Assembly: GCA_963701015.1 (NCBI GenBank)
Contig: OY969556.1
Location: 3,596,001-3,660,000, forward strand
Direction of reading: 5' to 3'
Length of the DNA stretch: 64,000 nucleotides
From: MFD09286-c1 sp963701015
GTDB lineage: Bacteria > Bacteroidota > Bacteroidia > Bacteroidales > DTGW01
The notes below the pieces were generated by a model that saw nothing but the letters and a program-made list of their open reading frames with translations, ran no database searches and was not told where the DNA came from. The position numbers and the translations under genes are program-made. Below, piece by piece: positions 45,009 through 53,313 of the stretch (position 1 is the first letter of the stretch; each line of letters opens with the position of its first letter).

Positions 45009-45033
45009 TTGACTGAACGTTCGGTCAAAGATA
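45009..45033 (-). promoter_or_regulatory. TetR-type operator overlapping a -7 promoter element
   Basis: TTGACTGAAC-GTTCGGTCAA (45009-45028) is a 20-base palindrome with one mismatched pair, the shape of operators bound by TetR/AcrR dimers. On the minus strand the promoter element TATCTTTG (45026-45033) runs straight into it, so a bound repressor would block the promoter. The TetR start is 57 bases downstream. The -33 position reads TTTT. Confidence 0.8.
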
Positions 45034-45078
45034 AAAATAAATTTTGTTTTAAAAAATGAATAAATAATATTTTTAAAA

Positions 45079-45861
45079 TTATTTCACAACAAGTTCGTAA
45101 TAACGGTGCAGTATCATTGTATCGCCATTTTTTGTGCGGAATTTGGCAATTATACTTAACCTCTTTTTATTCATTCTTCCATTTGAAACAGGATATTCGA
45201 GTGTTGATACCCCATTAATTATAGGTATTTTAAAAGCATTGTCGGGCAAATACTTTCCATCAATCAATTCATCATTAAATATTTCAACTCTGTCAACTTC
45301 ATCAGACGAGATGCTGATTTTTAAAATAATTTTACTTATAAAACCATGCTCGATTGATTGCTGAATTAAAATTTTTGGTTGATCTGTTATTAATTTACCT
45401 TCCTTGTCATATTCTTTTAAACCAATTGAAGGTTTGCCCATTTTGTAATAATTTTCGGCCTTAAGTTTCCCGTTTGGCCAATAGGTCTTGATTACTCCAT
45501 CAACCCGGCCTTTTACATAATTGCTTTCGCGGAACAACATACCTTCTAAATAATACTGTGTTACCGGGCCACATTGGGTGTCATTCTTAAAGAACCCCTT
45601 TAACACAGGTTTTCCAATTTCACTATTATAATTAATTAGCCAACCTTCACGTTTATCATCAACATATTGAACCGTTGACATTAATCGTCCATGTTCATCG
45701 TAATATTTAGTAGTTCCGTTACGCTTGCCATCTTTAACAGGAGTTTCTGATTTAATATTGCCATTGGGATAATATTCACTTTCGATATTTTTATTGGAAT
45801 GGTTCCAAAAATTGCATGATACCAAGGTTGATAAAAAGAAAATTAATCTTAAATTTTTCAT
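45079..45861 (-). CDS. YwqK-like (MORN-variant repeat) lipoprotein
   Basis: A 260-residue lipoprotein with lipobox TLVSC (Cys about 16). Four to five repeats of about 23-25 residues follow (about 28-160): ESEYYPNGNIKSETPVKDGKRNG, TKYYDEHGRLMSTVQYVDDKREG, GPVTQYYLEGMLFRESNYVKGRVDG and KTYWPNGKLKAENYYKMG. These are of the type called MORN-variant or YwqK, sometimes annotated as antitoxin components. Nothing next to it looks like a toxin. The C-terminal 100 residues are an unrecognised beta-rich domain. The function is unknown. Confidence 0.8.
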   Translation of the reverse strand: MKNLRLIFFLSTLVSCNFWNHSNKNIESEYYPNGNIKSETPVKDGKRNGTTKYYDEHGRLMSTVQYVDDKREGWLINYNSEIGKPVLKGFFKNDTQCGPVTQYYLEGMLFRESNYVKGRVDGVIKTYWPNGKLKAENYYKMGKPSIGLKEYDKEGKLITDQPKILIQQSIEHGFISKIILKISISSDEVDRVEIFNDELIDGKYLPDNAFKIPIINGVSTLEYPVSNGRMNKKRLSIIAKFRTKNGDTMILHRYYELVVK

Positions 45862-45944
45862 AGTGAATTGAATTGATATTCGAAGTTACAAGGTTTTTTT
45901 CTGAAATTATAAGAAATTAACTGTTTCTATTTAAATAATCCATT

Positions 45945-45952
45945 TAATTTTG
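45945..45952 (+). promoter_or_regulatory. Candidate -7 element for coaD
   Basis: TAATTTTG matches TAnnTTTG, 19 bases before the coaD start. The -33 position (TGTT) is poor. Confidence 0.4.
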
Positions 45953-45971
45953 AAAATATAAATCATGCAGA

Positions 45972-46448
45972 ATGGAACGTATTGCAATATTCCCCGGATC
46001 GTTCGACCCATTTACAATCGGGCACGAATCAATAGTTAAAAGAGCGCTGCCGCTTTTCGACAGCATAATAATTGCCATTGGCACCAATACAAATAAAACT
46101 GACTTTTTCCCTTTCGAAAAACGATTGGAATGGATTAATGAAGTTTTTGAATTGGATGAAAAGATTACAGTTCAAGGTTATTCAGGGCTTACCATAGACT
46201 TTTGCAAAAAAGTAAATGCTAAATATATAATCCGTGGCTTACGCACATCGGCCGATTTTGAATACGAACGCGCAATTGCCCAAATGAACAAGGCTATGGA
46301 TGCGAGTATCGAAACTATATTTATACTTACCGAACCAGAACATTCGGCTGTAAATTCAACCATTGTGCGCGATATAATCAGACATGGCGGCGATGCAAGC
46401 AAATTTTTACCCAATAGCCGCGATTTAAAAAATTATAAAATTCACTAA
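45972..46448 (+). CDS. coaD: Phosphopantetheine adenylyltransferase
   Basis: A 158-residue cytoplasmic enzyme of coenzyme A synthesis that transfers AMP from ATP to 4'-phosphopantetheine. The nucleotidyltransferase signature FPGSFDPFTIGHESIVKRAL (about 7-26) with its T/H-x-G-H, the RGLRTSADFEYERAIAQMN segment (about 88-106), and a C-terminal STIVRDIIRHGG are all present. Full length. It is followed after ten bases by a TlpA-like protein gene that uses a TTG start. Confidence 0.97.
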   Translation: MERIAIFPGSFDPFTIGHESIVKRALPLFDSIIIAIGTNTNKTDFFPFEKRLEWINEVFELDEKITVQGYSGLTIDFCKKVNAKYIIRGLRTSADFEYERAIAQMNKAMDASIETIFILTEPEHSAVNSTIVRDIIRHGGDASKFLPNSRDLKNYKIH

Positions 46449-46458
46449 AACAAAAAAA

Positions 46459-47871
46459 TTGAAAAGTTATCAATTCCTCATTTTTGCATTGTTCCTATTT
46501 TGCCCTTCATTAGTAAAAAGTCAGGTAACATTAACTGGCTCCAACTTAACTTATGCAGGTTCCGACCTTGTTTTCAAAATAAATTCCGATCCATTTACTG
46601 GTGATGAAACTGAAATAGGCAGGTGTAAAGTTGATTCCAATGGTAATTTTTCAGTTGTTTTACCAATAAAGGAACCAACTTATATATTTTCACATCTTGG
46701 AATATACTTAGGTTATATGGTTGCAGAACCAGAAAAAAAATACTTTGTATCAATCCCTGATAAAACTGATAAAACTGAAGCCAATATGCTTAATCCATTT
46801 TTTGAAGAAAAGGCTTTTCAGTTCAAAATAAAAAACCAGGATACAACAGACCTGAATGTACTTATCAAATCATTTGATAATATTTTTAAACCAGATATTG
46901 ATTCAATCGCCAAACACATATATGACCGGAATATAAAAAAACTTATAGATAGTACTGTAATTAATTTACAGAAATTGAGCGAAAATTCAAACGATTACTA
47001 TTATACGCAGTATGTTAAATACAATATAGGATATTTAAAAACACTCACTTATTTACAAAAATCAAAATCAATTTCAAAAGAATATTTTGAACATAGCCCC
47101 ATATTATACAATAATAATGCTTATTTAACGCTGTTCAACCAAATCTTTACCCGGTATTTCTATTTTTTTGGACGCACTACCAAAGGGCAACAAATATATT
47201 CCGATATCAATTCATTAAAAAGTTATTCGAGATTGAATAATACCTTATTAAATGATAGTGTTTTGCAAAACGACACTTTGCGTGAACTGGTTATATTGAA
47301 AAATATACATGATGAATTTTATGCAGCCAACTTTTCGCGGTCGGGATTATTGGCAATACTGGATTCATTAACCGCAACGACCAAAATTGAAAGCCATAAA
47401 CTTATAGCATCGAATATCCGAAAAAAAATAACCCGATTAATGCAAGGCTACGAACCTCCCCAATTTTCGTTATATGACAAAGACGGGAACCTTGTTTCAC
47501 TCTCGGATTTAAAAGGGAAATATGTATATCTCAACTTTTGCACCTGTAACAGTTATTCGTGTATTAAAGAATTTGATTTATTAAAAAAGCTTGCCATAAA
47601 ATATAAAGACTATAAGTTGGTTATTGTTACCATTGCTATTGACGAATCGCGCGAGCAAATGGCAAACTATGTAAATAAATCGAAGCTCAACTGGTTGTTT
47701 TTATATTATGGCAACCAGCCCGATATTTTAAAAACTTATGATATAAGGGCATTCCCCACTTACTACTTAATTGGCCCCGACGGAAAATTGATTATGTCGC
47801 CGGCGCCTTCGCCAGGCGAGAATTTTGAATTGCAACTTTTCAATATAATGCGCTCACGTGGCAATGTTTAG
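46459..47871 (+). CDS. TlpA-like thioredoxin-fold protein with altered cysteines
   Basis: A 470-residue secreted protein. The start is TTG at 46459, ten bases after coaD; no in-frame ATG precedes the signal peptide (about 1-22, ending VKSQ). An N-terminal beta domain (about 25-120), a long helical middle, and a thioredoxin fold (about 335-470; PPQFSLYDKDGNLVSLSDLKGKYVYLNF). The active-site strand reads LNFCTCNSYSC (Cys361, Cys363, Cys368): only the second Cys of the usual WCxxC position survives, with two others just before it. The cis-Pro loop FPTYYLIGPDG is intact. It may use different cysteine pairs, bind a metal, or be inactive. Confidence 0.8.
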   Translation: MKSYQFLIFALFLFCPSLVKSQVTLTGSNLTYAGSDLVFKINSDPFTGDETEIGRCKVDSNGNFSVVLPIKEPTYIFSHLGIYLGYMVAEPEKKYFVSIPDKTDKTEANMLNPFFEEKAFQFKIKNQDTTDLNVLIKSFDNIFKPDIDSIAKHIYDRNIKKLIDSTVINLQKLSENSNDYYYTQYVKYNIGYLKTLTYLQKSKSISKEYFEHSPILYNNNAYLTLFNQIFTRYFYFFGRTTKGQQIYSDINSLKSYSRLNNTLLNDSVLQNDTLRELVILKNIHDEFYAANFSRSGLLAILDSLTATTKIESHKLIASNIRKKITRLMQGYEPPQFSLYDKDGNLVSLSDLKGKYVYLNFCTCNSYSCIKEFDLLKKLAIKYKDYKLVIVTIAIDESREQMANYVNKSKLNWLFLYYGNQPDILKTYDIRAFPTYYLIGPDGKLIMSPAPSPGENFELQLFNIMRSRGNV

Positions 47872-47961
47872 AAATTTTCTAACGCCCCCGATTTGGATTT
47901 TAAACATTATATTCAATATCTTTATAAAGTAAAAATCATTCAATTTTAATACTCTGAGGGT

Positions 47962-48307
47962 TTGCAAAAACTGGTATTTAATATCGTTTTGGTTCCTATC
48001 TCATTCTTTAACATACAGGCCATGCAGGGAGTAAGATTGATTCGCTTTTGACAGCTTTAAAGAATGAAAATAATGATACATCAAAACTTCAAACTTTGTC
48101 TAATTTTGGCGATATATACTTTTAGAAATATTCCGAATCATCGCAATTTTTTTATAAAAAGGCTTTAGAATTAACCGAAAATATTACACTTAATTTAAAA
48201 GTCAATAAAACTTTTCGTTGAAAATTCTTTCATTAAAAGCAAAATCCTTTAATTACGTAGGTAAGTATTATGATATTAAAGGTGAGTATAGTAAGATTCT
48301 AAAATAA
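47962..48307 (+). pseudogene. Decayed TPR protein, possibly N-terminus of a sensor kinase
   Basis: Three reading frames in succession keep protein-like sequence. 47962-48030 gives a signal-peptide-like LVFNIVLVPISFFNIQA. From about 48039 another frame gives DSLLTALKNENNDTSKLQTLSNFGDIYF, a stop, then FFYKKALELTENITL. From 48239 a third frame gives AKSFNYVGKYYDIKGEYSKIL. The last two match the KALEL and GEY/KAL words of tetratricopeptide repeats found at the front of Bacteroidota histidine kinases and related regulators. At least two frameshifts and internal stops, and no kinase part, show a decayed gene. Confidence 0.65.
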
Positions 48308-48506
48308 TAAAGAAACTAATTTCAAGCAAAGTTTAGTGAGATAATTAAATAATATTTGAATTTAACTAACATCAAAAAAATAAAGAATTAGTGTTGCGCT
48401 ACTATTTTATAAAATAAAATATAATTTTTTATCCTAAATAATTAAATCAATCACTTTTTTCAGATCAATTCAATTAATGTCTATAATCTTGTAAGTTAAA
48501 ATAAAA

Positions 48507-48539
48507 AATCTCTTGTAATTTTCATATTTACAAGAGATT
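48507..48539 (-). terminator. Intrinsic terminator behind tRNA-Gln
   Basis: Twelve-base perfect stem AATCTCTTGTAA (48507-48518) with TTACAAGAGATT (48528-48539) and a nine-base loop. On the minus strand it is followed by TTTTATTTT, making a standard terminator 15 bases downstream of the tRNA end. Confidence 0.88.
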
Positions 48540-48553
48540 AACAATTTAAAATG

Positions 48554-48624
48554 TTGACCTACCAGGATTCGAACCTGGACTGACAGAACCAAAATCTGCT
48601 GTGCTACCGTTACACAATAGGTCA
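48554..48624 (-). tRNA. tRNA-Gln (TTG anticodon)
   Basis: On the minus strand a full cloverleaf can be drawn: acceptor stem TGACCTA with TAGGTCA (seven pairs), D arm around TAACGGTAG, anticodon stem GCAGA/TCTGT with loop TTTTGGT (anticodon TTG), and T arm CCAGG-TTCGAAT-CCTGG. The terminal CCA is not encoded. It is followed by its own terminator. Confidence 0.95.
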
Positions 48625-48788
48625 GTACCTGATTTTTTAAGCAGTGCAAATTTATAAAAATTTATTTCTCTTCAGCAATTTTTATTCTAAACAATATTAT
48701 TTCCTTTAAAAAAATAAATTTCTTTTCACAAAAATCCTTCAAACTACTCCTTTTATTAAAGTTCAACCTAATCAGAATTTAAACAATA

Positions 48789-48796
48789 TACTTTTG
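48789..48796 (+). promoter_or_regulatory. Candidate -7 element for the YfiR-TonB pair
   Basis: TACTTTTG matches TAnnTTTG, 55 bases before the YfiR-like gene start. The -33 element is not clear. Confidence 0.4.
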
Positions 48797-48851
48797 CAAA
48801 GTATTTAAAATATTTGGTTAACTTTATTAAAGCACTTTAATTCTTATAAAT

Positions 48852-49382
48852 ATGTCAGGGAAACTAAAATCAATATTTAATCTGAAACTATTACTAATCA
48901 CATGTTTAATGTGGACTTTTATTGGAAAATGTTTTAGCCAGGATGAAAAGTTTAAAGCGCTTTTCATTTATAATTTTACAAAATATATTGAATGGCCATC
49001 AATTCCATCGAATGATTTTAAAATTGCTGTTCTTGGAAATACAACCCTATTAAAAGAATTAGAAGGTGTTGCATTAAAAATGAAAGTTGGACAACATCCC
49101 ATAGTTGTTACTTCAGCAAATACATCAGCTGATATTAACGATTGCCAAATAGTTTTCATTTCGCAAAATAAAATTGCCCAACTTACCAACACGGTCACTT
49201 TAGCGAAAATTAAAAATATTCTTGTAATAACGGATTCTCCAAATTCATCCGAACATGGGTCGGCCATCAATTTTGTGTCAAAAAATGGCAGTCTTAAGTT
49301 TGAAATATCCAAATCAAATATTGAAAGTGAAGGACTGAAAGTAAATTCTAGTCTTTTATTATTAGGCATTGAAGTTAAATAG
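48852..49382 (+). CDS. YfiR-like (DUF4154) secreted protein
   Basis: A 176-residue protein with a signal peptide (about 1-29, ending CFSQ) and the DUF4154 signature FKALFIYNFTKYIEWP (about 33-48), then FKIAVLGNTTLLKELEG, CQIVFIS, NILVITDSP and INFVSKNGSLKFEIS. YfiR proteins sit in the periplasm and in Pseudomonas restrain a cyclic-di-GMP enzyme. In Bacteroidota the genes often precede a TonB receptor and a sensor kinase, as here, although the kinase-like gene upstream is decayed. The TonB gene follows after 25 bases. Confidence 0.88.
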   Translation: MSGKLKSIFNLKLLLITCLMWTFIGKCFSQDEKFKALFIYNFTKYIEWPSIPSNDFKIAVLGNTTLLKELEGVALKMKVGQHPIVVTSANTSADINDCQIVFISQNKIAQLTNTVTLAKIKNILVITDSPNSSEHGSAINFVSKNGSLKFEISKSNIESEGLKVNSSLLLLGIEVK

Positions 49383-49407
49383 TTTAATTTTTCTTAAAAA
49401 TAATTTT

Positions 49408-51471
49408 ATGAACCGCTTGATACTATTCTGTTTAATTGTTTCCCTTTTATCTGTAAATTATATAAGTATTTCTGCTCAGGAAAAGAAAAGTCAAATTGAA
49501 TCGATGACAAGGGATGAAATTTTACAAATGAGCACCGATCAGCTTTTAGCTTTACCATTTGAAGATTTACTTACATTGGCCAATAAACTAGGTGTTAGTA
49601 TAGATGAATTACTAAAAATGCAAACAGCAGTGGCATCAAAAACTGAATTAACTACACGCGAAACGCCAGGAATTGTTTCAATTGTTACATCTGAAGAAAT
49701 TAGAAACTCAGGGGCACGCGATATAATAGATGTATTAAAACTTGTTCCGGGATTCGATTTTGAATATGATGTGGATGGAGTGATTGGTGTAGGTTTTCGT
49801 GGAAGTTGGGTGCATGAAGGCAAAGCTCTTATATTATTAGACGGGCAAATGATGAATGATTTGGTTTATTATAATACCCCTTTTGGAAATCATTTTGATG
49901 TTACTCAAATTAAAAAAATTGAAATTGTACGCGGCCCCGGTTCTGCAATTTATGGCGGAAATGCCGAATTGTGTGTAATTAACATTATTACAAAAAGTGG
50001 TAAGGATATAAATGGAGTTGCGGTTTCTGCAACTTATGGTCAGTTGCCCGATAATTTTGGCCGAATAAATGAAAGTGTAATGGCAGGTGCAAAAGAAGGT
50101 AAATGGGATTTTGCCTTAAAAACTTTTATAGGTGATGCTAATAGAAGTAATAGTAAATACGCAACGAATCCAGATTCAGGTAACCAACCTTATATTCAGA
50201 ATTTTGCGAAAAGTGGAAGTAAAATTGAAACTCAAAATATAAACCTGTCTGCTAAAAGAGAAGATTTATCATTTCAATTTATTTATGATAATTATAATTC
50301 TCAAACATTAGCTGATACAGCATTAACAATGAATAATTTTAAAAATATTGCTTCATCATTAAAATATGATATTAAAATCAACGATAAGTTTACGCTTACT
50401 CCACTTTTAAGCTACCAATACAGTCATCCATATAATGATACTAATCTTTCGTCGCGCGATTATGTTGTGCAACGCTATAAAGGAGGAATTTCAATGAATT
50501 ATGATGCTTCAGCAAATATAAATATTATTGGAGGTGCTGAGTTTTATACTGATAATGGTAAAATTACTGACAATATTTTCGGTTCGCATAATTTACAACT
50601 AAACAACCTGGCCTTATATCTGCAAGGTTTATGGAAAGTAAATCACTTTAATATAGTTTTAGGAGGCCGGGCTGAAAATAATAATATATATGGAAGTGCT
50701 TTTGTACCTCGATTTGGTATTACAAGGGTAATAAACAATTTTCACTTTAAAATCCTTGCAAGCGAAGCATTTCGTTCGCCATCAGTTGGTAATATTGATG
50801 TTAGTGATAATTTAAAAGTTGAAAAAACTACAGTTATAGAAGCGGAAGTTGGTTACAAAATTAATGACAATATGTTTATAACCGGCAATATATATGATAT
50901 ATCAATTAAAAATCCTATCGTTTACTACGATGATGGTAACCAGTCAGCAATTCCGATAACAGACTGGGGTTATACAAATGCTTCAAAACAAGGTAGCGAT
51001 GGTATTGAGCTAGAATATAGGTACAAATATACTTGGGGATTTTCTACAATAAATTATTCATATTATACTGATAAATGGAAATCAATTCCTGATTATTATC
51101 AGGCTGAAGGGCACCCAAATGATATTCTCGGCTTTCCACAAAACAAATTAACTTTATTAAGTAGCTTTAATTTAAGCAATAATATCTATTTAACACCTTC
51201 ATTTGTATATTCCAGCTCACGATTTGGGTATATACAGGATGCAGAATGGAATACTGTAGTAAAGGAATATTCACCTTCATTTATTTTAAACCTCAACTTA
51301 TCATTCAACAATGTGCTAACAAAAGGTTTAAATCTTGATTTGGGAGCTTTTAATATTTTAAATGACAAATCAGAATATATTCAGCCATATAATGGAGGAT
51401 ATCCACCTTATCCTGGCAGAGAAAGGGAAATAGTTGCACGTTTATCTTATAATTTTAAGTTAAATCAATAA
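49408..51471 (+). CDS. TonB-dependent receptor linked to YfiR
   Basis: About 687 residues from the ATG at 49408 (MNRLILFCLIVSLLS); an earlier in-frame ATG at 49369 would overlap the YfiR gene. After the signal peptide there is a short helical, acidic region (about 25-70; ILQMSTDQLLALPFEDLLTLAN, then LGVSIDELLKM). The plug follows (about 75-200; TRETPGIVSIVTSEEIRNSGARDIIDVLKLVPGFDF, VRGPGSAIYGGNAE), and then a barrel to the end (ARLSYNFKLNQ). There is no carboxypeptidase-D domain, unlike the receptor at 3605. The ligand is unknown. Confidence 0.92.
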   Translation: MNRLILFCLIVSLLSVNYISISAQEKKSQIESMTRDEILQMSTDQLLALPFEDLLTLANKLGVSIDELLKMQTAVASKTELTTRETPGIVSIVTSEEIRNSGARDIIDVLKLVPGFDFEYDVDGVIGVGFRGSWVHEGKALILLDGQMMNDLVYYNTPFGNHFDVTQIKKIEIVRGPGSAIYGGNAELCVINIITKSGKDINGVAVSATYGQLPDNFGRINESVMAGAKEGKWDFALKTFIGDANRSNSKYATNPDSGNQPYIQNFAKSGSKIETQNINLSAKREDLSFQFIYDNYNSQTLADTALTMNNFKNIASSLKYDIKINDKFTLTPLLSYQYSHPYNDTNLSSRDYVVQRYKGGISMNYDASANINIIGGAEFYTDNGKITDNIFGSHNLQLNNLALYLQGLWKVNHFNIVLGGRAENNNIYGSAFVPRFGITRVINNFHFKILASEAFRSPSVGNIDVSDNLKVEKTTVIEAEVGYKINDNMFITGNIYDISIKNPIVYYDDGNQSAIPITDWGYTNASKQGSDGIELEYRYKYTWGFSTINYSYYTDKWKSIPDYYQAEGHPNDILGFPQNKLTLLSSFNLSNNIYLTPSFVYSSSRFGYIQDAEWNTVVKEYSPSFILNLNLSFNNVLTKGLNLDLGAFNILNDKSEYIQPYNGGYPPYPGREREIVARLSYNFKLNQ

Positions 51472-51530
51472 TATTATAAAACTATTGATATTTGCCTATT
51501 TTTATCTTATAATTCTGGCAAAATATAATC

Positions 51531-53192
51531 TTATTTCAAAAGTTGAATTATAGGTTTTCCCTGGCAAGCATTTGGATTAGCAATATCAAGGAACATAGAT
51601 ATCGTTGGGGCAATATCCGTCATATCTATAGGTTCGTAAATTGTTTGCCTTGCAATTCGCCAGCCATAAAATATTAGCGGCACATGTGTATCATAACTAT
51701 ATCCAGAATTATGACCGGTTGACGAATCGTTATATTCTGTCCAGCCTGGTTCGAGGTTAATTAATATATCGCCCGAACGTTTCTGGTTATAACTATTTTG
51801 CATTTTCTGAAATATACCGCTCGAATAGTTTGTGTTTTGCAACATACTTGATGTTACTACATTGGTAACACCCGAAAACTGAAGTATAAACTGGGCAACA
51901 TCATTCTGGAAATTTTCAAGTGATAGTTTTGAATCCTGAATTAATGTGTGGTTTAAAAACAATTGCTGTTTACTGTAATATTTAACCCAGTCGCCTTTTC
52001 CATAAGTAACATTCAAATAACTTTTTAATAATGCTACCATTTGTCCCTGATTGAAATATCCTGCAGGAATCCCCAAATCGTTCATATATTTGGGGCTATA
52101 TACAGCACCATGATTTGATGTAAGGTAAACCAACATATTCCCTTTACCAATATAACTGTCCAAAAAATCTAACAAATGCTCAATTTCTTTGTCCAATCTT
52201 AGGTAAGCATCTTCCATTTCAATAGAGGATAAACCGAAAGCCTGACTAATATATTCAGTTGAAGCAAAATCAACACATAAATAATCGGTATAATTACCTT
52301 TCCCCAACTTTTGGTTCACTATAGTATAAATAGCAAAATCCTTTGTAATGTTATTCCCAAAAGGTGTGTATTTTAATAAATTATAATCACGTTTCCCATC
52401 TATTTTAAGTGACATAACTCCTAAATCGTAAGGAAATGTTTTCTGATCTTTCAAGCCTTCTTCATAACGGTTGTTATCCGGAAGGCAATCATTATAAAGA
52501 CTATCGGGTAATAATTTTGTCCATTTTTCAGTTGTATAAGTTGCTGCAAGTTTTTTATCATTGAATTCCTTTACCCACGATGGTAATTCTTTTATATAAG
52601 CCGAACTGGTAACAAAACCACCGGTATTTGTGTCGAACCAATAAGCACCATCGGCAATATGTCCGGCCGATAATATAGCAGAACTTGCATCAAGGCTGAT
52701 TGCATAAACCTTCGACATTTTATAAGTAGCTAGTTTTAATTCATCACCTAAAGTTGAACCTAATAATTTAGAAGCTGAATATTTGCCACAATCGGAATTT
52801 GGATCACCATCAAGGCATTGAACAGTATCGTCATCAACACAATTTACAATTTTGTCTGACAGACTAATATACCATTTGTCTGAAACAATACCATGAACGG
52901 AAGGATTTGCACCGGTTGAAATGGTTGCAAAACCACAATTCGACTGTGTATTGAAGTAATTGAAATTTGCATTTTTACAAAAACTACCTTCGTTAACCAA
53001 TCGTTTAAAACCATTATTGCCATATTTGTTCCAATACTTCATAAGATAATCGTAACGCATTTGGTCAATTACAATACCTATAACAAGTTTTGGTTTTTCC
53101 GAAGGAATTTGTGAATAATTTTGTGAGAAGGAAGAAATATTAAAAAGACTAAAACAGAAAATAATGGAAAATATCTTTAAGTTTAACTTCAT
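51531..53192 (-). CDS. PafA-like alkaline phosphatase family protein with altered active site
   Basis: About 553 residues from ATG 53192; an ATG ten codons earlier (53222) overlaps a promoter element. Signal peptide, then the alkaline phosphatase/sulfatase fold of PafA type (VIGIVIDQMRYDYLMKYW; ISTGANPSVHGIVSDKWY; STEYISQAFGLSSIEMEDAYLRLDKEI; YDTHVPLIFYGW). Counting from the longer start, the nucleophile Thr is Ser94, the metal Asp and His of STDYxGH are Glu323 and Gln327, the Asp of ADHG is Asn370, and the KxR pair is Asp178 and Ser180. Asp53, His371 and His513 remain. It is probably not an ordinary zinc phosphatase. Its neighbours give no pathway. Confidence 0.85.
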   Translation of the reverse strand: MKLNLKIFSIIFCFSLFNISSFSQNYSQIPSEKPKLVIGIVIDQMRYDYLMKYWNKYGNNGFKRLVNEGSFCKNANFNYFNTQSNCGFATISTGANPSVHGIVSDKWYISLSDKIVNCVDDDTVQCLDGDPNSDCGKYSASKLLGSTLGDELKLATYKMSKVYAISLDASSAILSAGHIADGAYWFDTNTGGFVTSSAYIKELPSWVKEFNDKKLAATYTTEKWTKLLPDSLYNDCLPDNNRYEEGLKDQKTFPYDLGVMSLKIDGKRDYNLLKYTPFGNNITKDFAIYTIVNQKLGKGNYTDYLCVDFASTEYISQAFGLSSIEMEDAYLRLDKEIEHLLDFLDSYIGKGNMLVYLTSNHGAVYSPKYMNDLGIPAGYFNQGQMVALLKSYLNVTYGKGDWVKYYSKQQLFLNHTLIQDSKLSLENFQNDVAQFILQFSGVTNVVTSSMLQNTNYSSGIFQKMQNSYNQKRSGDILINLEPGWTEYNDSSTGHNSGYSYDTHVPLIFYGWRIARQTIYEPIDMTDIAPTISMFLDIANPNACQGKPIIQLLK

Positions 53193-53219
53193 TACAGTCA
53201 TCATCAATTTGCATTTTGG

Positions 53220-53227
53220 CAAATATA
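53220..53227 (-). promoter_or_regulatory. Candidate -7 element for the PafA-like gene
   Basis: On the minus strand this reads TATATTTG (TAnnTTTG). It lies 28 bases before the ATG at 53192 and overlaps the alternative ATG at 53222, which argues for the shorter start. No clear -33 element. Confidence 0.4.
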
Positions 53228-53313
53228 GAAATGATTTTGAAATTAAACTGTTTACTTAATACGACAGTAATAGAGTTTTTAGTAAATTTAAATTATGTTT
53301 TTGCATTATTTAA

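Noticed and set aside
45079..45861. Toxin-antitoxin module around the YwqK-like gene
   Set aside because: No toxin-like partner on either side, and the protein is a lipoprotein.
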